Below are positions 1-12,299 of a stretch of 64,000 nt of DNA, in pieces; the stretch's first letter is position 1, and each line of letters opens with the position of its first letter. Where the stretch lies: NCBI GenBank assembly GCA_027574665.1, contig CM050666.1, positions 8,804,001 through 8,868,000 on the forward strand, written 5' to 3'. Source of the DNA: Rhynochetos jubatus. Lineage: Eukaryota; Chordata; Aves; Eurypygiformes; Rhynochetidae. The notes beneath the pieces are model-generated. The model searched no databases and was not told where the DNA came from. It worked only from the letters and a program-made list of their open reading frames with translations. A program made the translations under genes and the position numbers.

Positions 1-2945
1 CAAGATAAGTAAATTTGGCATCAGATAAACCAGGTAAAAATAACTTAAGGGCAACGTATGAAAAAGCACTCCTGAACATCTACATATAATATACACTACA
101 TGGAGGGGGAATTCCTTTCTAAAATTACTTAGCGCAGTCTTGTTTATGCTACAAACTTTTCTAAACCAAAATGATATTCTTGGGTCGTTTTAGTATTTGG
201 GTCATATCTTGCACTTCCCCAGAGTGAAAAAGAATCTGACATGCCCAAAACTTAATTTTATAATGAACTTAACAGCCGACAATTTTTTAAAAAATAGCTT
301 ACTCTCAAGAAATACCAAGCACATTAAGTAGGAGTTTGATTAATCTCTAGCAATCCATCAATTAAACAACATTAATCCATCATTCTTGATTGTTCCAGAA
401 AAGATGGTAGAAACTCAAAACAAGCAGACAAGCACTGAATTAGTGGAAAAAAATTAATTACAAGGAAAAAAAACTATTTGTAATATATTACAAAAAGGGT
501 TCTGGATGTCTCAGGTCTGAAACCTGGCAGCCTGGAATATGTTTCAAATCAAGTCAACTCCATTTTGCACATTACAATCAAAACTGACCATTTAAATCAC
601 ACAAGCAGAGTTCTAGAAATACCTATTTAGTATAAATTTCTAAAACGGCAGTTATTTTTAACGTTTCACAAATCATTTCTGGGAAACCACTGGCTAGCAG
701 CTTTTATACCAAATTCACTTACAATGGCATCTTCCAGATGGAAGTTACTGCATAGTGAATACAGTATCTCACTTTTTAAAATACTCCCCTTTAAAAAAAT
801 AGTTAATCTTTTTCTTAAATGACACCCATGATAATCCCACAGTGGTGATATATTAAGATTTTACTAAGAGCTGAGAACTAATACACAGTTTCGAAAACTT
901 ATCATCTATTCATGAAATTGCATGCTTCCTCTCCAATCCGGATTCCCTGTTCAGATGACCAGTAATATCTGTGACGGTACAATTTAGGTCATGTATACCA
1001 CCACTTCACTAAGTACTCATCCTGCAACTCTCCTTGCCTCGTGAGAAGGAACTCAATATTCCGGCTTATGAGAAATGGCTAAGACTTTTCTCCTACTTCA
1101 GAAATATCTTTTTTTCCATAACAAAGCAGTACAATAGTTACTTAGTTTTCATGTAACCCAGCTATAGCAGACTATTATAAGCAGGTTTTGAAAGGAGAGG
1201 AAAAGTCTTCACATTCAGACAGTATAACATTACTCCCTCCGAGCGTCACAGAAACTGTACTGCTGACCTCAGTGAGAGTAAGAGCAGTTCCGAATGGCTC
1301 CAACCTTTCAGATTGTCCATCAACATGTCTATTGCAAAAAAAAAAAAGGCAACTATTTTATCAGCACAATCCAATAACCAATCAAAATAAACCTAAAATG
1401 GTTTTATAAGTGAGCAGTCTCAGCCAGTAAGTTGCACTTGTAAAGGAACTAAACAGCATTCTTCAGGGCTGACAAGCAATAAATTTAAAGCACCATCATT
1501 CCGAAAATGTATGGCACTTCTGATTAAGGGTGACACACTCTTTAAAATGAGTACAGAGCATACCTCGCGCCTGAAACAAGCAAATCAGTCTTAGTCAAGA
1601 ACTCTGTAAAAATCTCTTTGGTAATGATGGCCCAATTACTACTGTTTCTTTGCTGTAGGAGGAGCAGGAACATTTTCAAAGTTGTATATTCCTGTACTTC
1701 ACAAATATGCTGTGCAATAACCACAGGTTGCTCACGTATCCACAAACAGCATCTTATTTGGTTGCCTGCTACTTTTTTTCCTATTTTGGAACAAGGTTGG
1801 TAAGAGGTAACTCCTTCTAGTTCCTATCACTTCATTCTCCTTCTCCCCTACCATTATTTTTCTTTGCTCTAAATACTACAGATTTCACCTCAGGATGACT
1901 GTTACAGTGAAAAGTCTCCCACCTTCTCTACATCGTTTAGGATATTAAGATGCAATGACTGTCAGTTTTGCTCGTACTATGAAACTGTATTCCCATCTTT
2001 CACCCAAAATTCTACTTTCCCTAAAACAAAGTTAGAAAGACACTATAAAAAGAAATTAAATTAGAAAATTAAGGCTTTTAAAAGTTTGAATTATTCAATC
2101 CATCAATTTTATTCATTTAGCAATTGCAGCTGTCTTCTGGTTTTAGTCATTTAAAAGATCAACTTTTAAAAATTATGTTCCTTTATCCCAACAGAGATGG
2201 CTTTGCATTGTGTGAGAAAACTTCTGTCTGGCTAGTAATCTCAGGAATAACTTCCCAAGTCATCGAAGTCATATAAATTAATAAACGGCTCGGTCTTTGA
2301 GCATGCTGACTTTCCTGTTCTGACAGGGCCCTTCACTTCAAACCAGTGAGGGTTAGCAGAAGGGTGAAGTGCTGCAGAAAGCCATACATCCCATCACACA
2401 AGTAGATAACCACTGAATTTATACCTGTGTTACATTCCTGTGCCACAGATGCCTGCACAGAGAGCTCAGAACAACGTCCTGAAGGCTGATGGTACAACTG
2501 CACACACAACAGAGAGGCTGAGAGCAGGCAGTTAGGAGGTAGGAAGCCAATTCACCTCTTGTCTAAAAGCAGGACAGCAGCAGAACAAAGCATTTTGAAA
2601 ACGTCCACTTATAAAGTTTTAGAAGCTTTATTATTAGTTACGTTATATGCAGTGAATTATTCAGATCAAGCCAAACTCTCATATATTTTAGCCATATTCT
2701 GTTCAACAGGCCTGCTGTTGGAGAAAAAGCCCACTAGACTAGCAGTATAAAATTGATTTAGTCTTTCATCACTTTACTGTTGACTACAAACTGACAATTG
2801 TGACACTGTATGGAACAACAAATAGCAAGAAGAATTAAACTTGCAACAATCTGTGAACAATACTGCCTTCTAGATTTCACAGACATGAACGTGTAGTTAA
2901 TAAAAGAAAAAAAATACATGTAAGGAAATTTTTGACAACTCTTAC

Positions 2946-3014
2946 CACCCTTTCAGGTGAGTTGTTAGGCCCCTTGTCTTGTTCATAAAGTACAACTCAA
3001 ACTTGTGAATATCC
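2946..3014 (-). other. Candidate unassigned internal exon (69 nt)
   Basis: On the minus strand a pyrimidine-rich tract ends in TTTTTCAG, 69 nt follow, and then comes a GTAAGAG donor. Sixty-nine is a multiple of three. Exactly one frame is open (1 nt leading, 2 nt trailing), reading DIHKFELYFMNKTRGLTTHL and two further residues; the other two frames contain TGA. I do not recognise the peptide in ARVCF or any other gene of this syntenic region. It could be a chance splice-site pair, a leader exon, or an lncRNA exon. There is no neighbouring exon to support it. Confidence 0.2.
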
Positions 3015-3305
3015 CTGAAAAACATAAAAGACAAATCAAACTCTGAATAGAAACTCTAACTAATGTGACTAACAGCTTGTTGACCTGAGTAATGGCACAA
3101 CTCCATATACAGCTTCATACCCCGAACACTTGCCAAAACTGTACTGCTATCCCCAGGTCAAACCAGCTAAGTCAGGACTTTCAGCAGCCCCTAGAGTTCC
3201 TACCTCCTGAAATCAAAGGTCACAGCAGAAATTTCTTCCAATATACAGCGTGTCCCCTAACAGCTGTGATTTCAGTAATCAGTATCACAAATAACTAAGG
3301 TTGGC

Positions 3306-3616
3306 TCTAGCGGTTGACTGTTTGGTGTTTTGTTGTTTTATGGGTTTTTTTGCTGATTGGTTTTTGGCTGGTTGGTTGGTTTGGGTTTTGTTTGTGGTGG
3401 GTTGGGGGGGCAGGGTGTTTGGGTTTTTTCAGTCATCAGTGAAGAGTGTTTACACAGACAGGGCCCAACATGAACCCACTACAGATACCAGTAATAAATG
3501 ATTAACACTCAGACCCACAAAAGATTACATGCAACAGGAAAAATAGTTTTTTATATCAGAGAAACTGGTTTGGGGTTTTTTTTTGGTTGGTTGGTTTGGG
3601 GTTTTTTGGTTTTTTA
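3306..3616 (+). repeat. G/T-rich low-complexity blocks
   Basis: Two blocks (about 3306-3432 and 3568-3616) are made almost only of G and T on the + strand, with repeated GGTT and GGTTT units and runs of G and T. They flank ordinary sequence at about 3435-3565. GGTTGGTTGGTTTGGG-type arrays occur in both and could fold as two-quartet G-quadruplexes. They look like diverged simple repeats, not coding sequence. Confidence 0.7.
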
Positions 3617-6600
3617 AGAGATCTAAAAAATATGAACAAAACTATCTGCAAACTGCTTTTCTAATGGAAAATTTCACCTCCATTCTTGTAAGCCAGTCAG
3701 CATTTGGCTGCCTTACAAAAACCATATATTCTCCCTGTGTACCTTCACAGTCTACACTAAGTTTTCTGGTTTATTTCATAATTTAAAAGATACATGGTAA
3801 CACTATGCCTTAATACAGTAATTCCAGTGATGTCAGGATGACACTTGTTGAAAATTTATTTAATTAATAAACAGGATGCTTTATTTATCTTCAACTCTGG
3901 CACGTAAATGTTTTTAAGTACTGCAGAACAAAGAGGAAACCTCATCACAAACATGAAACATCCTAGCTAGCCGAGCACGTACACGGAAATCCAGTTTGTC
4001 ACAAAAAATTTCATTAGGAGGGTCATGATGTTCCAGAAGCAGCACTGAGGGAGATGGAAGAATCGTAAGAAACGCACTGGATCAGTACAAATTCAACCTC
4101 AGGCAAGAATTTTCCTCAAAAGTTTCATTTTTATTAGCAATTCGGACTTTGCCTCCTGACCAACTCAATCCAGAGGTCAGAAGCAAAATCTTGCCATTTC
4201 TTGCCCTTTTAGTTTTGGGGAGGGGGGGTGTCCAAAAAATAAAATGAACACATGATTTCCTCTAAACAAAAAGAAATGCAAACAGTGGTAACAATCAGAA
4301 ATAACACTGAACAGACATCAGTGGGGTAATATTAAAAAACACCACTAGTAGCTTGATTAAGTTTTAAAACATTGTAACAAATCCTGAACTGATTCTTATA
4401 AATTATTTTTAAAAAAATCACCATTAAGAATGTCACTGATTAAGAAAAACAAAAGCTGAATGGCAAGCCATTTTAATTCATATTTCCAATATAAATCAAG
4501 TTGTCACTTGATCTGGGTACTCTGCTACCTATACATGTCTGTAGCACCTATGAAGATTTCAGGATGAAATTATAGTTATATATAACTGACATTTATGTAT
4601 GCTATTTTATCTTTTTTGAGCAACATAGCTCAAAAAATATGTTCCACATTCTGTTTATTTTCACTTTAATAAAATCTAATCATTATTCAACATCTGAAAA
4701 TGCCCATGGGAAGATAAATTCAAATGTATGATACAAGCACTGTAAAAAGGTCAGACTAGTGCAGTTCTTGATGAGAAGAGTCACCTACTACTAAAAAAAT
4801 ACCCCTAACTTCTGGCAATAACGCACTCTTCAAATTGGAAGGGGCATGGATGTAATGTGATGTTGGATGTCCTTTTACAATACAGCTGAGCAAAGCACTA
4901 GGTAAGTCAAGCAGCAAAGCAAGAGATGATTCCCAGTCTGCACTTATAACCTTGTTCAAGAAGTTCAGCCTGCCAAACTCCAGGCCCCAGAAAGTCTGAA
5001 TTTCTCAGGAACCACGTTGACATTAAAACTACAGAGGCAGTACAAGTGAAGCTGTATTTTGTACTTGCCAAATAAGTATCATGGCTTAAACACACAACAC
5101 TAAGAAGAGAAGAAATGATGGAAAAGGAGCACTTGATCTAGTGGTCTATCACAAGCTTGAACAAACTTCCTTCTGCCAGACCAGTTATCAAGAACTAATG
5201 AGTATATACTCTGAACAACTGCAGTAAGGGCTACCTTAATAAGCCTCTTATAAATACGCAAAAGACCCACCGTATTAGCAGTTCCAAACACAGTAAAGGG
5301 TGAATGTCTCAAAGAGCGACTCTAAGAATAACGCAGCCAATTCTGACTGGAACCTTATGTTGAACCAATGCCAGCTGACAAGGGCGTGACCTTCTATTGA
5401 TGCTGAAAATGATGACTTGGTTCAAAAATGGTTTCTTTTTGCTGCCACAGACTTAACAGTTCAGGCTTTGTCCCCACGAGATGAGTAAAACATGTTCATT
5501 AGGTAACGTAGTTCCACAGAGACAGGATTTTAAACAAAGGCTAAGCACCTTTATCTTAATATTACAAATATGTCTCAAGGTGCTTTAATGCAGACCAGTC
5601 GTAGAGGTGAAAACCAAGCACAGATCTCTGATCCCAGGACTGTGCCACAGTACTACATTCTCAACAGGACGACTGCACTGACAAAAGTTATGGGTAACAT
5701 TAAATATGCCAAGAAAAAGCAGTGAGCAGAAATACAGCTCAATACACCATCACAGCAATTCTGAGGTTCTTCAAAATGTGCATGAATAAAAGGAAATAAT
5801 TTTCCCTTTGTTTATGTAGTCTAACAGGCAAGACAATTATGAATTATTTTAGCAACTTTCTGCTTGTCCAAAATATTTACTGCCCATTGTTTTCATCTTC
5901 CTAGTTACAGACACACCAGTGTCAGACAATATCTGTTACAATCAACTCGGATTTACTATTCCTACCATCTGTCTTAAGTCTAACCAATAAAGTAATAGTG
6001 AACAAGGAAAGGGGATGAGGGGAAGAAGGGAATCAGAATACCACAAAGATAAGCAGGCAGTTATTTCTTACTCTGAATGCAATACCAAGAACTCTAGAGG
6101 CCAAACTGTTCCAGCTGAGCTAACTATGGCTTCCTGCTGCTGTTACTAACATGGTATTGTAGAAAAGTAATTGCAAATATTACTCACAAAGTACAAAACA
6201 CCAAATAGAAACAAACAAGATAATGGAAGAAACATGTATCTACTGGCAAAGCCAAAACTCACTAGAAGGTTACATTCAATAAGCTTCAAAGCCAGCTGTA
6301 TAAAGTGAGAGTGGAAGCCTTTAGTGAAATAAAGAATTTATAAAAGTTGATTTAAATTTAAAGGCAGAAGTTTGACCTTAAGTGTTAATTTTAATGGCCA
6401 CAACTAAGTTGGTTAAAAACAAACAAACTGGAGTTTCATAAATGCAGCTGCTAATGGTACCCAAACTGCAGCCACATCCCAGGCTGACCCACAGCTGGGT
6501 CCATCCAGCTCTCCACACCCTTTGCCCATGCAGGGAGATTCACTGATGGGTTACACTGACTGGTGAGAAACAGAGGGAGATTTTCCTGCATTCCTGCAAC

Positions 6601-6708
6601 TCTTTTCTGGACTTCCTGCCCTCTGCACCACCAGGTTCCTTGCAACTTATTCTGTCTTCTACAAGCAGCAGCAGATTTTAAGGATATTCAGTTATTAACC
6701 AACCTATC

Positions 6709-6990
6709 TTCACAGAATCACAGAACAGTTGAGGGTGGAAAGGAGAGCTAAAGATGATCTGGTATACTTTCCCTGTGCAAAGCAGAGCAATTATGAGCAA
6801 GTTGCTCAGGATCTTCTCCAATCAGGTTCTGAAAATCTCCAGAAACATGAACCCCACAATCTCTCTGGGCAACTTGCTCCAGTGTTCAGTTAATCCTTAC
6901 AGTGTGGGGGCTTCCCCCCCCCCCCCCTCAGTTTTTGATCAAAGTAAGACTTTTCCACTTTGTACCTATCAGCATATTAGGCTGTGCTGC
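6709..6990 (-). mobile_element. CR1 LINE 3' fragment (minus strand)
   Basis: The left edge begins with the CR1-typical ttcacagaatcacagaa motif, the reverse complement of the CR1 3' end. It continues through diverged but recognisable CR1 3'-UTR text (for example the ctctctgggcaacttgctcc segment near 6858), so the element lies on the minus strand. It is truncated, carries no usable reading frame, and is interrupted by a run of 14 C at 6914-6927. The right boundary near 6990 is approximate because the sequence becomes too diverged. CR1 is the dominant LINE of birds and other reptiles. Confidence 0.85.
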
Positions 6991-9900
6991 CTGTTGTAGT
7001 ATTCTTGATCAGTGGGAGCTGCTTAAATCAATGAGCTCTGAAAATGACAATAAGATGTATAACCATGAAATTTATTGAACATGCCTGAATGCATTAGTAA
7101 TGACACAGTATGGCCTCTGGGTCCAATAATGCGGAGAGCTGGATTCCTTCATCTTCCAATGACTGCTCTAAATTCCCCAGTCACACAAGGACATACAAAA
7201 CAGGCATACATTTTTTACTCTGGGATATTACACCTACTTTAAATCAGTTGGGTTTTGCATTCTTAGGGCACATGCCTAATAAGTTTCTTTCAATTTCATA
7301 GCATCAAAGATATTTTCAATAATTAGTTTCTTGAAAGAATCTACTATTAACATTTCTTGCTGCCAAAGATACATGCAAGCAGCTATTTTGAGGTGGAACT
7401 GGAAGAAACTAAAACCTCAGTGCTCTCAAGATTTCTACCAGAAATCAGGCACTTGATTTCATGTGAAATGACAAGAATGCACAAGCATTTTTTTGTTCTT
7501 TATTACAAAAGTCTCAAGTGACATTTGCTGTAAGAAAGACAATGTTAACAGGCAGTGAAATGTTAAAGACTTCCCAAGGAGAAGTCAATTCTCTACATAA
7601 TTCTCCTCTTACAAGACGTAATTCAGGTGTGTTCAGTGACACTACACCTGTGTGAAGAAGACAGAAAGGCATATCAGGTGGTTGATCACCAGTACTAAAC
7701 CCGTAATTATTATATTTGTGCATAATTCCTTTCTCATATTATATTCACTAGAAGAGAATGCCTTGAGAGATTTCTTTCCCCATTAGAATTCTTCAACTTG
7801 CTGTAAATATTTTATATCTGTGCAGCGACTTAAGTCACTAAAGTATCAATCTTGTACTCTAAAATAAGTCAGCCTATTTCAGGGTCTTCCCTCCCCCTCC
7901 TTCTTCATTACAGCTATTTTAATTCTGGACTCTCTACACACTGGGTGCACCTGTAATCTATATCTACATTGTAATAGTAGGATCCTCCTAATTAGATTTA
8001 ATTTCTTTAAGTGAGAAAAATGTGACATGCTAAGCCTGCCAGCTCTTTGAAGAATGTCCTAGAAGGTCAAATGGTATGTAAATAAGGGCTTTGTGATCTG
8101 TTTGACACAAGTAAGATAAGGTTGGTCAACATTCCAGTAATGAAAAGCAAAGTAAGTGGTATTGATTCCATTCACATCAATCTCAAAATGGTAAAGAAAA
8201 TAATTATATTCTCTGTATAGCAGTCTCATGGATCCATGCAGATATACTTAATAGATCTACAGACAGTAGAAAGCTCATTTAAATCAGACGCTACGTGAAA
8301 AACTAGGTTTATCAAGTGAGCTTTACTACTCAGTAAAGCTGAGATCTCTACACCACTTATCTTTTGAATTTAACCCAAGTCAGAAACTCTCCAAGGACTG
8401 GGACTTCTCCTATAGAATACAGCTCTGAAGTTTGTCTACTCTGAACAATGGCTCTTGACAATAGCTCTTGAACAGAGATACCTGTACTACTGTTTTTGAA
8501 GCTCTTACAATAACAAAATATGTTGGTGTATTGCTTGGGGGTGAAAAAAACACACACACACAAAACCCCACAATTGAAAACCCAGCACTCTTTCCTTTGT
8601 AAGACCAGCTGCTTTCCCCTAGACTTCAATCTCTTTTCACAGGAAATAGCTGTGCTTATTCTGTAATTCTCATTAGTCTCTCCCTTCTTTTGTGATATCA
8701 CGACAAACTACAGTCTAGATTTTTTTAGGTCTCTCAAGGGCTAGAAAGCTTCTCTCACAAGCCTTGCCTTCTGCATCATTGGTGGAACGACTCAGTGCAA
8801 TCACAGATACACTGACCTCTACCCTATAGCCTCCTTTTCCCAACTGCATTAACGCAACAGGCACATCTGCATTTGGCACCTCTAAGTCCTTTCACCGCAG
8901 GGATCAGTCACCGATTTGTTCAATAAAGTAAAACACAGCACTTTCAAGTGCAGCAATATTTATTCATTATCGCACAGGTCATAAGCCTGTAGCACAAAAG
9001 ATAAAACCAACAGGAAGCCAATACATGCTCCTATTTATGCTTAAAATTTCTATGGCCAGTTGTTGCAGTTCTCTCCGTCCAACTAATGTCCATCTCCTGA
9101 CGGAGAAAACAATCGCAACCTCCCTGCTCCCTGGCTAGTACCCCAGCATTCTCTAATACACCTTGTGTAGTCTCTCAGTTTGCATAAATCCCTCCTCCTT
9201 TTCTAGACAGAGGGTCCTGAAACAGCATTACTAGAATCCTCTCTCAAACTGACCACAATAGAAGGGAAGTGTCACAGTACTGAAACAAGGAGCAGACCAG
9301 TATACCCCCTCTGCTAAAACTCAGCTATTTTACTGGAGTGTTAGGTGGGATATTCCCTATTTATCTAAGCTCCTGTTTAATCTCTAATGCCTGGTTCTTT
9401 ATACAACCCCCTTCACTAAGTCTGATGGAAAAAGCAACAAAAGGCAGTATGTTAGATTATATCTGAGAACCAAAAATACTTATTTTGTAAGATGCATACA
9501 TTTCCAGTAAAGCTTAAAACCTGTAGACCTAGCCTGGATTTCTTCAGGAGAGAGGGGAAAAAAAGCATTAGTCAACCACAGAAAAACTGTGAGAGCTGTG
9601 TGTGAGAAAGGACAACATAATACTAAGATTTAAGAGTGACCTATTTTCAGTAGAAGGCAGGAATTGCTAATACCAGTGTATGCGACAACCTAAGAACTGC
9701 ATCCAGAATTCAGTAGATTCCAGAGATCCATATTAGAAAGAGACTGACTCATCATAAATATGGACCACTGAAACTACCTGGGAATGGAGTAGCCATTTTA
9801 TGAGCTGAAAATAAGAGTTTGGATTATTTAGTCCAGCAAAACAAAGGCTGAAAGGAGGTAGAACTGTCCTCACTAAATATACTAAACATGCAGTTGTCAG

Positions 9901-11020
9901 AAAAAGCAAAAGAGAGGAGCCATTGAAGCACAAAATCAAACCAGTACGAACTAGCTAAAAAAACCGAAACCAAGTAAGCAAGCATGAAGAAATTTTTAAA
10001 CACCAGAATGATCAGTTCTTGGGAAGCTGACATGATGTAGAAGATGCTCAAAAGGCAGAAGAGCAGAGCTGTCCAGCCCCACAGGAAAGCCCACACAACT
10101 AAACTTCAGCTGAAGTCCCAATGTGAAAGCGATTCTTTATCTGCAGCTCAGGTTTCTGTGATGACAAAGGAACAATGTAACATGCTGGCAGCTTAGAGAA
10201 TATTCTTTTTGACATAACACCTAAATCCTCCTAAAATATCAAAGCCAGGCACTAAGCTGTAGGAATGTGGATGAAGGTTATGGTATCTACACAAATTCAT
10301 ATTTGACAAAAAAGGAAATACTTTCCTTAAGTATAAGAAAGGGAAGGAAGTGCTAAACTCAGACTACTGTGCCAGACCTACAAGGTTCAGAGGTGCAGCT
10401 GCCACAGGAAACATAATACCTACCATAGCATGTGTTATGTTACCAAAATGAGTATTATACAGTTCATCATAATCTGCTGTACCAGGAGCAGTATCTCGAC
10501 CCTTAAAACACCTAAATCTTGAGAAATAGGGTACTTGGTAGTAAAAACAGCAGAGGCAAGTGAAATAACTTGTTCTAAAGTTAGCAGAAGGGGAACTGGA
10601 AGGAAATGTAAAGGCACCTCCTTGAATTACTATACAACATTGCAGTTAGAAGCAAAGATTTTGTATGCTGTGTGGAGAATCTTGCACAAAACGGGCCAGA
10701 TGATCTTACGGTCTTTATGATTTCACTTGCTTTGACTTGCTTTCTGTCACTCTAGTTTCAATGCTTTTCCACTCAGTGCTCTATTTCTTTAAGATTCGTT
10801 GCAACATAAGCTGTGGCATCTTATTTTGACATTTGTTGAACAATTTAAAAAGTTTCTTTCTTGCTCTTTCCGTTTAAAAAAAGGGAGGAGAGGAAAAAGG
10901 ACAATTCACAGCAGTTACTTTCAAATCTAACAGTTAGAAGGTCACACTACTAAAACACACCACCTCCACGTATCAAGCATGAGATTAAACAGCTATTTGT
11001 TTTCTTAAACTGAAGTTAGT

Positions 11021-11022
<2 letters not shown>

Positions 11023-11051
<29 letters not shown>
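11023..11051. repeat. Poly(T) tract, 29 T
   Basis: An uninterrupted run of 29 T (A on the minus strand). No retroposed gene, target duplication or AATAAA was recognised beside it, so it is listed only as a homopolymer. It is likely to vary in length between individuals. Confidence 0.9.
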
Positions 11052-11053
<2 letters not shown>

Positions 11054-12256
11054 GAAAATCATGCAGATATACTGTGACTTAGACTGCATCTTTCAAACCT
11101 GCCAGCTAAAGCATCAACTGTAATGCCTATTTGGATAGTATGGAAATTTAACAAGGGAAAATGCAAATATCAGTTAAGAAAACTAGACAAACTGTGAATT
11201 GTGTGTTTTCTAAAAATAATGTTACACAGAAAGCTTGCTGCATTTTAGTAAGAGGCACTGTAGTCCTTCAAACAATATAAAAAAGTTACAGCATCTATAG
11301 CTCTGTTTTCCATAAAAACAAGGTATCTTTGTATCGCCTCCCTGATTTAGTTATATCCATCATCAATTTCAGAACATTTAACTTGTGTAATTTTCAGGCT
11401 CTTCCTATTCCTCTGTGGCACACAGAACTCACTTTTACTTATTTCCATGTTCCGATGGAGAATGTGAAGCTAATTTCTCATTTAGGACATAAAAAGGTTT
11501 AATCCAAAAGACAGGAAGAGAGTACAAGGTCAAAACAATACGGGAAAGGAAAACATCTCATAGGACAGGACTTCAGACACTCACAGTTCTGTTGGCCAAT
11601 ATTAAGGTTACCAACACCACTACCCTCCTACAGAGAGGGAAATGAGAAGAATTTGCTAAATATAGATAGAACTGTTTGGAAGGATGCCTATCCTTATTTG
11701 TGCATTCATCTGTTTAATTGTGGGCAATATAGTCCACTAGACAGCCTGAGGAAAGTGTGGATGTTCAATATTCTCTGAATTATACAATCTCAACTGGAGA
11801 TTGGATTTAATTACACAGTTTACACTAGTATAAATGGAAACTCTGTATTTTTAAGCTCTTCACAGTTTTAAGTACCTCTGAACTTATTTTACCCGAGTTT
11901 GGGAACATACTAAATACCTGAGGGCAGTTTTAAACAAGCATGGTGAAAAAGGAATTCTCATGTTTACTGTATGACCTCAAGCCTTCCAAATCCCATGAGT
12001 CTCAGTAGCTAATGAGACATCACAAATGTATATAAATATACATTAATATTTGGACATCAAAAATTCCCTAGAGTAAGCAAAGTGAACAAAACAAGTTTTA
12101 TGCTAAAAGCTCCTCTTAGTTAGGCAGTCTGAGGAAACGGAGTTTTTTCCCAAGCTGATCTGCAATTTAAAATAATTGCAATAATGTAATTCTTTAAACA
12201 TACTTGTCAATACATCTTACCATATTAATCCTTTGTTTTGGGTTTGTTTTTTTCAG

Positions 12257-12299
12257 TAAAGCTGAAAGAGCCACCTAACCCTAAAAGAAACAAGTCAAG
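12257..12299 (+). other. Candidate unassigned exon (43 nt)
   Basis: On the + strand a strong pyrimidine tract ends in TTTTTTTCAG at 12256. Then come 43 nt ending CAAG and a consensus GTAAGT donor at 12300. One of three frames is open and would read KLKEPPNPKRNKS; the other two hit TAA. It is on the strand opposite the putative ARVCF intron. I recognise no homologue and no companion exon, so it may be a cryptic exon or part of an antisense transcript. Confidence 0.2.

Larger units (their letters stand above)
1..6708. other. Non-coding AT-rich DNA, probable minus-strand intron
   Basis: I see no recognisable protein-coding exon here. The stretch is AT-rich with short poly(A)/poly(T) runs and only chance-sized ORFs. 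It lies on the left side of a CpG island whose CCAAT boxes face left, so by synteny with mammals it could be the large first intron of ARVCF. That assignment is inference. The only local structures of note are an exon-like segment at 2946-3014 and G/T-rich blocks at 3306-3432 and 3568-3616, listed separately. Confidence 0.5.

Noticed and set aside
611-840. Long stop-free minus-strand frame ending near 680, with an internal GTAAGTG donor-like site
   Set aside because: AT-driven, no start of good context, no recognisable homology, and the only nearby acceptor would give a 25-nt exon.
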